A stretch of 59,178 bases of DNA from the NCBI GenBank assembly GCA_017964325.1, contig JAGCSE010000300.1:1-59178 (forward strand), in the 5' to 3' direction. Shown piece by piece: positions 9,801 to 17,198 of this stretch; positions within the stretch are counted from its first letter, which is position 1, and each line of letters opens with the position of its first letter. The DNA comes from Victivallales bacterium. Its GTDB lineage: Bacteria > Verrucomicrobiota > Lentisphaeria > Oligosphaerales > Oligosphaeraceae. Under the pieces are notes generated by a model. The model searched no databases and was not told the origin of the DNA. It saw only the letters and a list, made by a program, of their open reading frames with translations. The position numbers and the translations under genes are program-made.

Positions 9801-12221
9801 TGTCGTCTGCAACGCCCATGGCTTCGTCGCAGAATACATGGTCACGCCAGTGCCTGTCGCAATCGACAAACCATCAGGGAGCTCTGTCAATGTAGAGAAA
9901 TTATACGTCTTTGTCACATAATCATCCAAGGGAACTCCATTTTTGTAAGCACATGCAGAAACGGTGGTCGTTTCAGTCAATTGGATGGGGGTAGAATACA
10001 GCGTATCCGAAGGAGTCGGCTCCTGATCATCCAAACGATAGTATATATCCGCATCTTTTGCCAATATACTTAATTCAAGCGTCTGCTTACTGCCAAAATC
10101 ATATGTTTTATTGGTATTTAGACTAAAATACGGAATGCTCTTGTTCAAGAACATGCGAGTCTCGGCAGCAGACACAGGACCGCCATGGCCGCGCATCCGT
10201 TTTCCCGAATTAGCAGGATCGATGATAGCAATCCAAGGGAACGTGTTTCCCAATCCGCTGACATACGGCGAATATTCGGAAGATGTGTAAAGATTACAAT
10301 ACCAAAGAACATAATTGGCCAAAAGATCAGCCTTGATATCGCTTATTTCGCACACCGAATTACGGAAATTATTGGTATAATAGCACCCATCATGTCCTGT
10401 AACCAAAAGAACTCTTTTGCCTTTCTCCGTTGCCGCCGTCATGGCTTCCGCTTTTGATGTGTACCATGTCAGCACTTCTTCCGCCATGACTTTAAAGGGG
10501 ATTGTTTGACGAATGATATTTCCAGCGGCATCACACGCCGTGACATAAAGCAACACATTGCCGATTTTATCATTAAAAGGAGTCAATTGTATCGTACGTT
10601 TTTTTCCGCTACTAGTCACACTGATGCCACTATCGGGCAGGATATCCGGCCGACTGCTTGTCACCGTCAGGCTGGCAAGGCTGTTATTCGCCTCAAACAT
10701 CATCGTCGCCGTTTCACCAGCAATGCTTGTACGTCCATCATCTCCGCCTTCTTCCATCACCTGCGACAGCGATAGCATCGCGACTGGATTGGTCTTGATC
10801 GTGACCGTTACACCGTTCGAGGCAGCCTGCCAGCTACCACCGACCTTGGCTTCCAGCATATAAGTGGCTGTGCCAGATTGTCCTGACAACGTGTAGCTAC
10901 GGGCCGTGCCTGCGATGGAGGAGCTGATGACCGTCGAGGCTCGAGTTCCGTTCGTCTTCGTCAGGCGGAATGCCTCAGCCGTCAAACGTTTCGGGAAGTC
11001 CCATGAAAGTGTGAAGGAAGATGTCTGCTCGCAAGACATCGGCTTGAAAATGGGAATGGGTTCCGGTTGGATGTTTGTCGTGGCACTATCGATGACACTG
11101 GCTTTATAACCGTCCGTCAGAAGATACCATCCACTCATGTGGCCTCCCCAACCATAATTGAAATGGTAGTAGTCCAGGCCTCCCATGGTGCCCAAGCCAT
11201 CCACGATGAACATATGCCCATTGTTCTCTTGTGTATAAGTCACAAAGGCAGGGCGTCCTTCAACCATCTCCGTTCGTATACGGGAATAAAAGCCCGATTC
11301 ACTGCCATAAACGGCGGAATCGGAATAGCCCAGATATTGAGCCATCAACGTATGCAGTTTCGAGGATCTGGCCGAAGTCTCGTCCATACCGTAATCTGCT
11401 TCCACCAGTACACCCAATTCCATGGACAGCCGTGCGACAGCAAATTCGGAGTTTCCATAGTTACTCTCATTCCTCTCCGTGTAGTTGTCCTCCATCGCCT
11501 CCCAGTCATACGGAATGGTAAAATCTGCACGGACGGAACCCTGCACATCACCTTTGCCATCAGTATGAGATTTCGTTCCCTTTCCAGCCACAGGCCATTC
11601 ATGGTATTTCATCATCTGGGCGGCGGCTGTTGCGACACACCCCGTCAGTGCGCGTTGCGTGTATGTGCTTTCGAATGGGCAGAAATAGTTGTACGGCGCA
11701 TTCTGGTTCCATTCTGTCGTCAGCATCGGTTGACGGATGATGGTCGATGGTGTCGTGGATTCGGCGCGTGTGTGATTCAGCAACCTGTTCCATCTTGCCT
11801 TGTTTTCTTCAGCCAGTCCGTTTCCGCGAGTCCGCGGCTTGTCCAATTCCTTCTGGAATATTGCGCCCTGGCGGTTCAGCATGGACGACAACGGATGCCC
11901 CCCCGGCATGTCGAACGCACCGTTTGTGTTGAACGCCACGACAGGAGGCAGTGTGTCGTCCGCCGACATGACAAGATATCCTGTCGGCTGCAAATCAACC
12001 CGCCACAACGGCAACTCCTTCCCTTCGAAATCCGCCATCTGGACGGCTTTTTCGGGTACGGCGTCCGGCAATTCCGCCTTGAAGACCGCATTGTCCGCAA
12101 TCCATTTTCTTGCCGCCGCAAGTATTTCATTTTCGCCAACTTCTGACGCGTGTAAGATGGCAGATGTCATCATGACAAAAAGCACACACACCGTCCGAAC
12201 TGTTCGTTTGATGGGATTCAT
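6879..12221 (-). CDS. Secreted streptopain-like (C10) cysteine peptidase with eight Ig-like repeats, paralog B
   Basis: Complete 1780-residue paralog, 52 bp upstream of paralog A. Signal peptide 1-25; propeptide-like region to ~160; C10 domain with Cys195 (ALTGCVATAAAQMM) and His336 (GHMFIVDG) followed by YHFNYGWGG at 352-360. A thioredoxin-like segment keeps one cysteine (GHDGCYYTN). There is one chitobiase-C-like module (YYRLDDQEPT), a jelly-roll-like module ending CGWVDDIVW, then eight ~90-residue Big_2-like repeats. The C terminus carries two GWNLV...YWV motifs, a module I read as a possible surface or sorting domain but cannot name. Start ATG 12221 has GGTAGGA just upstream. The reaction (papain-like Cys-His proteolysis outside the cell) follows from the family. 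Some substrate specificity difference from paralog A is likely because the catalytic domains differ far more than the propeptides. Confidence 0.9.
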   Translation of the reverse strand: MNPIKRTVRTVCVLFVMMTSAILHASEVGENEILAAARKWIADNAVFKAELPDAVPEKAVQMADFEGKELPLWRVDLQPTGYLVMSADDTLPPVVAFNTNGAFDMPGGHPLSSMLNRQGAIFQKELDKPRTRGNGLAEENKARWNRLLNHTRAESTTPSTIIRQPMLTTEWNQNAPYNYFCPFESTYTQRALTGCVATAAAQMMKYHEWPVAGKGTKSHTDGKGDVQGSVRADFTIPYDWEAMEDNYTERNESNYGNSEFAVARLSMELGVLVEADYGMDETSARSSKLHTLMAQYLGYSDSAVYGSESGFYSRIRTEMVEGRPAFVTYTQENNGHMFIVDGLGTMGGLDYYHFNYGWGGHMSGWYLLTDGYKASVIDSATTNIQPEPIPIFKPMSCEQTSSFTLSWDFPKRLTAEAFRLTKTNGTRASTVISSSIAGTARSYTLSGQSGTATYMLEAKVGGSWQAASNGVTVTIKTNPVAMLSLSQVMEEGGDDGRTSIAGETATMMFEANNSLASLTVTSSRPDILPDSGISVTSSGKKRTIQLTPFNDKIGNVLLYVTACDAAGNIIRQTIPFKVMAEEVLTWYTSKAEAMTAATEKGKRVLLVTGHDGCYYTNNFRNSVCEISDIKADLLANYVLWYCNLYTSSEYSPYVSGLGNTFPWIAIIDPANSGKRMRGHGGPVSAAETRMFLNKSIPYFSLNTNKTYDFGSKQTLELSILAKDADIYYRLDDQEPTPSDTLYSTPIQLTETTTVSACAYKNGVPLDDYVTKTYNFSTLTELPDGLSIATGTGVTMYSATKPWALQTTTYNSAPSAMQSGSIGDDATSILVAKVIGSGTLTFYWKASCENGYDILNFSIDGTSKASISGLTEWARKSYTVTGAGEHYLIWTYAKDSSDYENDDCGWVDDIVWNGNGPDLKTITINGDSIIASGATATYTCTAKWSDGTTSTVTPTWSLSSTTYASVDNTGKVTNKNITATDQTVTLNATYTHNGVTETTSKNITLARRTLVAIAVDGSDSIESGSSATYTCKATWSDGITTEVKPSWNLNPGTYANINTNGKVTNQNTTANDQTVMLTASYTFYGVSKTATKNVTLKKRVLQSIDINGIGTIYAGDTVTYSCVATWSDGTTTAVMPEWSLSSSQYASVDANGKVTHKNTTDEDQTVKLNATYTNDGVTKTASKTITLVERVLTYLAINGDDTISSGSTATYAGTATWSDGATTTVMPTWSLSNTTMASVDATGKVTNQNTTVSDYKVTLTATYTHDGITKTASKTITLAKRTLASIAINGNNTISSGGAENYTCTATWSDGATTTVTPTWSLSPTPYASVDATGKVTNKNTTDNDQNVTLNASYTVGDVTKTATKVITLEKRTLTDISIVGDDVVATGGVANYSCTAAWSYGDSTVVTPTWNLSSTNYASIDATGKVTNKNATDNDQTVTLTASYTVGDVTQTAMKVITLSKRTLKTIAIDGEASIASGKDASYTCTATWSYGDSTVVTPAWGLSDNTYASVDTGGKVTNKNVTDNDQTVMLTASYTVGNVTKTTTKVITLSKRTLMDIIVNGDETIDSGESATYTCTATWSYGDSTVVTPTWSFSSADYASVDADGKVTNRNTTTTDQTVKLTASYTVGEIVKTAEKVITLKGMQQPCQTLELHPGWNLVTLTRQLVSNVDGVQKFLSLKPMMFDTENFCYVFCDNADAVKPGVGYWVFSKRKQTIELAQDVEQAVSQTELQAGWNLVGLLEESTWPSLNVEIWTWRNGRFKHVDKNDLRVGCTYWVLLY
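7297..9470 (-). repeat. Array of eight Big_2-like ~270-bp repeats in paralog B
   Basis: Eight in-frame units with the same pattern as in paralog A (core W-S-D-G-T-T ... W-S-L-S ... V-T-N-x-N-T-T ... I-T-L). Two units (encoded about 7560-8100) share the variant WSYGDSTVVTP, which points to recent duplication inside the array. Confidence 0.85.
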
Positions 12222-12375
12222 GATTATCCTACCTATATAGTTATGAAAGGATTGTCGATTGCGGTTAGAAATGACTTGCCGATGTTTTCATTGCAAACTA
12301 CTATAAAGCAACTTATGAATGTAGTGCTTTTTTTCATGATTTCAAATCTTCCATGCAAGATTCCCTCCCAATCCA

Positions 12376-12400
12376 CTCTGCGCCTCTGCGCCTCTGCGTT
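12376..12400. repeat. CCTCTGCG dispersed motif, copy 1
   Basis: Three head-to-tail units of the 9-mer-like CTCTGCGCC ending CTCTGCGTT. On the minus strand this reads AACGCAGAGGCGCAGAG, and would translate as NAEAQRR. Related copies lie at 54921-54938 and 57355-57384, all outside genes. Confidence 0.7.
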
Positions 12401-12411
12401 AAAAACAGCCA

Positions 12412-12522
12412 TCATTACTCATTAATCATTACTCATTACTCATTAATCATTACTCATTACTCATTACTCATTACTCATGACTCATTACTCATTACTCATT
12501 ACTCATTACTCAGTACTCATTA
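12412..12522. repeat. Tandem heptamer array ATTACTC
   Basis: About 110 bp of head-to-tail ATTACTC with ATTAATC variants (the copies at 12421-12450 alternate the two). The array runs into the 3' end of the minus-strand DUF2400 gene, so that gene's final residues and stop (MSTE, TAA) lie in repeat sequence. Confidence 0.85.
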
Positions 12523-13297
12523 TTCCGTGTCCGAAGAGCGCGAAATCGCCTTTCAACGGGTCGCCTGGAAAAATTTCAGACATAATGTCCGTCAATTTGA
12601 TGGCCAGTTTCAAATTCGGCATGGCATTCTCTGGCACCAGTCCGAACTCCTTCGCGACAGCCACGACATGCGTATCCAACGGCATCAGCAATTTTGTAGG
12701 AGGATACCAATCCCACAGTCCCAAATCAACGGGTGAGTTTTGCCGCACCATCCATCGCAGGAACAGATTCAGCCGTTTGTTGGCACTTGTCTTTCCATTG
12801 GATATCAACGGCTTGCAGTTTTCAGGAAAACAGTCCGCAATCACCGCCGCCAATCGTCCAGGATGCTTTTCGCAATCGCCGTTTTCATAACAACGGCGGC
12901 AATACGCCCCCAGACTGCCGTTCTCCAAAATCAATCGTTTCATGGTATCGCACAAGTAGCGCATATTGCGATGGCTGTAGATGCGGTAGAACGATTTGCC
13001 GCTGTCGGAAAAGATTTTTTCAAACCGCCTTGACAATAGCCATTCCGTTGGCGAACCGCCCATCTCCTGGCAGATTTTCTCCAGACAATTAAGAATGCAC
13101 GACCGTCTTCCAAACGCCAGATTTGCCGCCATAAACGCCGTGATTTCAACATCCAGGGGCTCCGTATAACGGTGCATGAACTGCGACGGATCCTCTTTCA
13201 TGAAATCCGCCGTCTCGTATTTTGCCGCCAAGAGGCGCAGCTTGCGCTTCAATGAAACCGAAATGGACTTGGCAATGTCTTTCTTTTGCAAAATCAT
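12506..13297 (-). CDS. TIGR02757/DUF2400 family protein
   Basis: 263 residues. It matches the TIGR02757 (DUF2400) family by the segments KRLNLFLRWMVR and LGLWDWYPPTKLLMPLDTHV, which are the usual conserved core, and by length. The biochemical role of the family is not established, although the helical fold and the PLDTHV segment recall HhH-GPD DNA glycosylases. The start ATG overlaps the stop of the upstream NERD gene (ATGA at 13294-13297), so the two are very probably translated together. The C terminus ends within the ATTACTC array, a sign that the repeat either inserted at or grew over the gene's end. Confidence 0.82.
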   Translation of the reverse strand: MILQKKDIAKSISVSLKRKLRLLAAKYETADFMKEDPSQFMHRYTEPLDVEITAFMAANLAFGRRSCILNCLEKICQEMGGSPTEWLLSRRFEKIFSDSGKSFYRIYSHRNMRYLCDTMKRLILENGSLGAYCRRCYENGDCEKHPGRLAAVIADCFPENCKPLISNGKTSANKRLNLFLRWMVRQNSPVDLGLWDWYPPTKLLMPLDTHVVAVAKEFGLVPENAMPNLKLAIKLTDIMSEIFPGDPLKGDFALFGHGIMSTE

Positions 13298-14169
13298 ATA
13301 TCAACGGATTCTACATTCACAACACAACGGCATTTAGGAAATTGTGAACATCCCCAGAAAGGCAAACCATCCGCTTTCCGTTTCCGCAAAACCATTGGCG
13401 CACCGCATCTAGGGCAAACTTGATTTTTGTCTTTTGAATTTAAATCATTATTCAATGAAACATCAAGTTGTTCCTGTCTGTTTTTGGGTGTCTCATGTGC
13501 TTTCCGTAGATTTCGAACATGATTGGCTCTTTGGTCTTTTGTCAATGTAGCTTGCCATTCAAGAATTGTATCCACCACATCCTTCACCTGTTCTGCTGGG
13601 ATAATAGTCTCCACACTATGTTCTTTTATGTAATCTACCACATCTCCAAATAACATGACTTCTTGTGGCATATCTGTTTTGAATTCAGACTCGCCACTGA
13701 AAGCAATGACTGTTTTAAAATATTCTTTTGCAATGCCAAGACATTCAGACAGTGTGGCGATATGCTTGTAATTCTGCCGCAGAGGATTCTGGAATCTGTC
13801 TTTGCGATTGAAGTGCACGACTGTCCATTGCGGTTCATATTCGTCACCATAAATCCATCCAGAATATGTTTTTGTTTCAATGACAAACACGCCCCACTGC
13901 GAAACAATAATGTGATCTATTTGCGTAGTTGTTCCATCATCCGTTGGAAGCATGATGTCATGAAGCACAATATACAGCTTTTTATCAAGGTGCAACTGAA
14001 GATGCTTATGAAGCAATGTCTCTCCGAACCATCCCTTGATCTGAGGACGAAATAGCTTGACAATACCTGCTACTAATATTATACAAAATATAAGGGCAAA
14101 TGGCCAGTAACCTAGTATGGACAATGCTGTTTTCAACATTGTGGAAAAAACGTCTGTATTCATAAGCAT
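13294..14169 (-). CDS. NERD nuclease-like membrane protein with C-terminal C4 zinc finger
   Basis: 291 residues. One N-terminal membrane segment (about 15-38), then a NERD domain with the PD-(D/E)xK-like signature QIDHIIVSQWGVFVIETK, then a spacer, then a topoisomerase-type C4 zinc finger at the C terminus (CPRCGAPM ... GCSQFPKC). NERD proteins are predicted nucleases and the zinc finger would bind single-stranded DNA, so a membrane-anchored DNA-processing role is inferred. Start 14169 or the in-frame ATG at 14163 are both possible; neither has a clear ribosome binding site. Coupled to the DUF2400 gene by a 4-bp overlap. Confidence 0.82.
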   Translation of the reverse strand: MLMNTDVFSTMLKTALSILGYWPFALIFCIILVAGIVKLFRPQIKGWFGETLLHKHLQLHLDKKLYIVLHDIMLPTDDGTTTQIDHIIVSQWGVFVIETKTYSGWIYGDEYEPQWTVVHFNRKDRFQNPLRQNYKHIATLSECLGIAKEYFKTVIAFSGESEFKTDMPQEVMLFGDVVDYIKEHSVETIIPAEQVKDVVDTILEWQATLTKDQRANHVRNLRKAHETPKNRQEQLDVSLNNDLNSKDKNQVCPRCGAPMVLRKRKADGLPFWGCSQFPKCRCVVNVESVDI

Positions 14170-14215
14170 TTGACGATTTATTTTTTTACTTAATATAAAA
14201 TATCAAAAAAATACC

Positions 14216-14632
14216 TTACCTATTCCTTTTCATATAATCCATCGTCGCGTCAATCATCAGTGCGGAACGTGTCGTGTCACGCTGTTTTGCATATTTGGTG
14301 ATAATATCAAGCTTGTTTTGTGGAATCGTCATGCTGATGCGGACAATCGGAGAATCCACAGTAACAGTGATTGGCATGATAAATGCGACGGGGCCGAAGT
14401 CTTCTTCCGCCTTGGAGGACAATGCGTCATAATCCTCCGTTGGAACAGGAGGCTTAACTCCTTCCTCTTGCAATTCTTTCAATTTCTCAGACAGAATTTC
14501 CTCCGCCATTCTGGCGATGCCTTCCAACGTATTCTCTTCAGTTGCAATATTGTCGAAATCAGGGAAGGCACAGATATACCGCCATGGGCCGTTCTTGTCT
14601 TCATGGATTGTTGCAAAATATGTTTTTTTCAT
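14216..14632 (-). CDS. hicB: HicB-family antitoxin
   Basis: 138 residues. The N terminus (YFATIHEDKNGPWRYICAFP) has the HicB partial RNase H-like fold. The C terminus (VRISMTIPQNKLDIITKYAK) is a ribbon-helix-helix DNA-binding segment, the common HicB arrangement. It should bind and block HicA and repress the operon. Follows hicA by 37 bp on the same strand. AGGATG lies just before the start. The palindrome at 14889-14909 is the obvious operator. Confidence 0.85.
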   Translation of the reverse strand: MKKTYFATIHEDKNGPWRYICAFPDFDNIATEENTLEGIARMAEEILSEKLKELQEEGVKPPVPTEDYDALSSKAEEDFGPVAFIMPITVTVDSPIVRISMTIPQNKLDIITKYAKQRDTTRSALMIDATMDYMKRNR

Positions 14633-14669
14633 GGTTGCATCCTATTTTATGGTTTATTAATTCAATATG

Positions 14670-14843
14670 TCAGAAATTCTTAGCCTTTTTTAGAATGGAT
14701 TTTGCAAGCAATTCGTTGATCTCTGCATGACGTGGAATGGGAATTTTCTTTCCATTCTTGCCGTATAGGTCATGGTTTGCTCCATGGGAAATGAATGTCA
14801 CGCCAAGTTTGGACAATTCTTGGATTAGATCTTTCAATTTCAT
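14670..14843 (-). CDS. hicA: HicA-family mRNA interferase toxin
   Basis: 57 residues from ATG 14843 (MKLKDLIQELSKLGV). Contains the HicA double-stranded-RNA-binding-like core with the essential His region SHGANHDLYG and the ending IPIPRHAEINELLAKSILKKA. HicA cleaves mRNA independently of the ribosome. The frame extends upstream to 14879, but those extra codons do not resemble HicA and 14843 gives the family's usual size. Gene order hicA-hicB is the standard one. Confidence 0.87.
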   Translation of the reverse strand: MKLKDLIQELSKLGVTFISHGANHDLYGKNGKKIPIPRHAEINELLAKSILKKAKNF

Positions 14844-14888
14844 TGTTTTCCCACTCATGAAAAACAGAAAATGACTCATTTGCCCAAT

Positions 14889-14909
14889 AATATATACTCA
14901 ATATATATT
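14889..14909. promoter_or_regulatory. Probable HicB operator palindrome
   Basis: Perfect inverted repeat AATATATA-ctcaa-TATATATT. It sits on the -10 box and spacer of the predicted hicAB promoter, the expected position for autorepression by the ribbon-helix-helix HicB. Confidence 0.6.
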
Positions 14910-14916
14910 TGGTCAA
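14889..14916 (-). promoter_or_regulatory. Probable hicAB promoter
   Basis: On the minus strand, TTGACC (14916-14911), 16 nt, TATATT (14894-14889), about 45 nt upstream of the hicA start. Confidence 0.5.
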
Positions 14917-14937
14917 ATACAATTTCACTTTTCCGTC

Positions 14938-14965
14938 TTGCTATTTTGATTTTAACACATACAAT
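14938..14965 (+). promoter_or_regulatory. Possible promoter of the GH-A gene
   Basis: TTGCTA, 16 nt, TACAAT, lying 63 nt upstream of the start at 15028 in an AT-rich stretch. Boxes are fair but unproven. Confidence 0.35.
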
Positions 14966-15027
14966 ATAGGTTAATAAATTTTTAGCACATTGTTTTCACA
15001 CATCCCCCACCCAAAAAGGAAGCCATC

Positions 15028-17061
15028 ATGTACAAATCAAGCTACCGGACCGTTTCATTCACCCTCCCATGGGATGACGTGCCAATCGATCTCTCCTACA
15101 TCTTCGCCGATGAAAAGCCCGCGGGAAAGCACGGCTTCCTCACCGTCAAAGACGGAAAATTCGCGTTCGAAGACGGAACGCCCGCCCGTTTCTGGGGCAC
15201 GAATTTCAACAGCGGAGCCAACTTCCCCTCCCATGAATACAGCGAAATCGTCGCGAAACGACTCGCCAAGACCGGCCTGAACATCGTCCGCTTCCATCAG
15301 CTGGACGGCGACTGGTCAACGCCAAACCTTTTCCAATTCACGAAAGGAAAACTACTTAAGAATACGCGATCCCTCGATTCAGAGAGCATGGACCGACTCG
15401 ACTATCTCATCTTCGCCCTCAAGAAAAACGGCATCTATGTCTATTTCGACATGCTGACCTACCGTCGTTTCCGCGAAGGCGACGGCGTCGAAAACACGAA
15501 ACGACTGGCGGATTCCGCCCGTCCGCAGTCGAATTTCGACGAACATCTCATCGAGCTGCAAAAGGAGTTCTGCGAGCAGATTTGGACGCATGTCAATCCC
15601 TACACGCAATTAGCTTACAAGGACGATCCCGTCATCGTCATGTCCGAAATCGCCAACGAAAACGAAATCTTCGCCCACTGCGAACAGCTCGTGGAGCCAT
15701 ATCGCACACGCCTGGAGGAGAAATACCAGGCATGGCGCAAGGAGAACGGACTGCCGCCAGCGGAGACGCCAGTCGATTTCACCGACAATTCCACGCTTGC
15801 GATGTTCAATTTCAAGTTGATGATACAGAAGAGCTATTTTGATGATATGCAAGCGTTTATGCGTTCCATTGGCGTGAAGATCCCCATCACGGGAACCAAC
15901 TGGAATTCCGGCGGCGGCGGCACCCTGCTCTCCCAAGCCGACATGACCTACATGGACAGCCATACCTACCACTACGGCTGGAAATGGACGCCCCACGAAA
16001 AAGGCATCATGAACACGAGCTTCCTCGCCAACCGCTCCACATGGATCGACGGATTCCCCTTCATGCGTGCCGCAGACCGCCCGTTCTTCATCTCCGAATG
16101 GGACGATCCATGGCCCAACGAATACCGTGCCGAAGGCACGCTCCATCTGGCCTCCCACTGCGCTTTGCAAGGCTGGGCTGGTGCTGCCATCCATACCTAT
16201 CGTTATGATTGCCGCCCGAACATCGACATGATCGCCGCCCCAGTCACAGGCGAAGCTTTGTCAGGCGTTCCCTACCGAAGCGGCATCTTCGACGCCTTCA
16301 ACGATCCCGCCCGCTACGGCCTTTTCTATCATGCCGCCCTCCTTCTGCGCCGTGGCGACGTAAAGGAATCGGACGTCATGACCGTCATCCCCTACAGCGG
16401 CCCCACGAAGGCAAACGAAAATCCCGCCAACAAGAACAGTACGGTCAACAGCATTCCGCCGGCCTTCGAATGCGCCGCCCAGCTTGGCAAGACCGCCGTC
16501 GCGATTCCGACGACGAAAGTCCCCGATGGCGCAAATATCGTCGATCCAGCCATTTCCCGTCTTCCGAAAGATGCCCGCGTCATCGAATCAGACACGGGCG
16601 AACTCCGCCGCGATTTGGATAAACGACTTTTCGTCATCGACTCGCCGCGCACGAAAGCCGTCAGCGGCTTCCTGAACGCCGCCGGTGAAATCCAACTGAA
16701 AGGCCTGAAAATCAAATGCCGCAACGAATACGCCGTCATCGCGTTAAGCTCCCTGACCGACGAACCGATCATGGAATCGGAAAACATCCTGCTGACGGTC
16801 GTCGGGCATGCCGACAACACGGGCGCCGTCTATAACGACAACCACACCATTCAGTACGACAAAGGCCATGGCCCCATCGAAGCGGAGGTCATCGCCGCCG
16901 ATTTCGAACTGGATACGACGGTCAACGCCTTCCGTGTCGATGCCATCAACTCCTTCGGCATGCAGGTCGGTCAGACGCCTGCCGAAGTCATCGACGGCAA
17001 GCTCCGCTTCTCCACGGGCGGCGATTTCCCATCCATTTATTATTTGATCCAGAAAATCTGA
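15028..17061 (+). CDS. Clan GH-A (GH5-like) glycoside hydrolase
   Basis: 677 residues. A (beta/alpha)8 glycosidase of the GH5/cellulase type: FWGTNF and NIVRFHQLDGDW in the first barrel strands, probable acid/base Glu211 in EIANENE, and probable nucleophile Glu357 in FFISEWDDPW. The C-terminal third (from ~430) is beta-rich and is probably accessory. There is no signal peptide, so the enzyme would act in the cytoplasm on imported oligosaccharides unless it leaves by another route. AAGGA sits 7 nt before the ATG. The exact GH family and substrate cannot be told by eye. It stands alone between two minus-strand blocks and ends in a hairpin. Confidence 0.8.
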   Translation: MYKSSYRTVSFTLPWDDVPIDLSYIFADEKPAGKHGFLTVKDGKFAFEDGTPARFWGTNFNSGANFPSHEYSEIVAKRLAKTGLNIVRFHQLDGDWSTPNLFQFTKGKLLKNTRSLDSESMDRLDYLIFALKKNGIYVYFDMLTYRRFREGDGVENTKRLADSARPQSNFDEHLIELQKEFCEQIWTHVNPYTQLAYKDDPVIVMSEIANENEIFAHCEQLVEPYRTRLEEKYQAWRKENGLPPAETPVDFTDNSTLAMFNFKLMIQKSYFDDMQAFMRSIGVKIPITGTNWNSGGGGTLLSQADMTYMDSHTYHYGWKWTPHEKGIMNTSFLANRSTWIDGFPFMRAADRPFFISEWDDPWPNEYRAEGTLHLASHCALQGWAGAAIHTYRYDCRPNIDMIAAPVTGEALSGVPYRSGIFDAFNDPARYGLFYHAALLLRRGDVKESDVMTVIPYSGPTKANENPANKNSTVNSIPPAFECAAQLGKTAVAIPTTKVPDGANIVDPAISRLPKDARVIESDTGELRRDLDKRLFVIDSPRTKAVSGFLNAAGEIQLKGLKIKCRNEYAVIALSSLTDEPIMESENILLTVVGHADNTGAVYNDNHTIQYDKGHGPIEAEVIAADFELDTTVNAFRVDAINSFGMQVGQTPAEVIDGKLRFSTGGDFPSIYYLIQKI

Positions 17062-17078
17062 CAATAAAGAAGGCAAGA

Positions 17079-17118
17079 GGCTGTTGCATAACCACTTACG
17101 GCAAGCAACAGCCCTTTC
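17079..17118 (+). terminator. Hairpin terminator after the GH-A gene
   Basis: Perfect 9-bp stem GGCTGTTGC (17079-17087) / GCAACAGCC (17105-17113), followed by CTTTCTC. Placed 17 bp after the stop. The T tract is short. It also lies past the 3' end of the convergent kinase gene. Confidence 0.55.
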
Positions 17119-17198
17119 TCAACTTCTGATTTTTTCACGATGGTGTTTATCTTCTTTGTTTTTATCCTATGAAACACAGCCATGTTTCATATATTATA

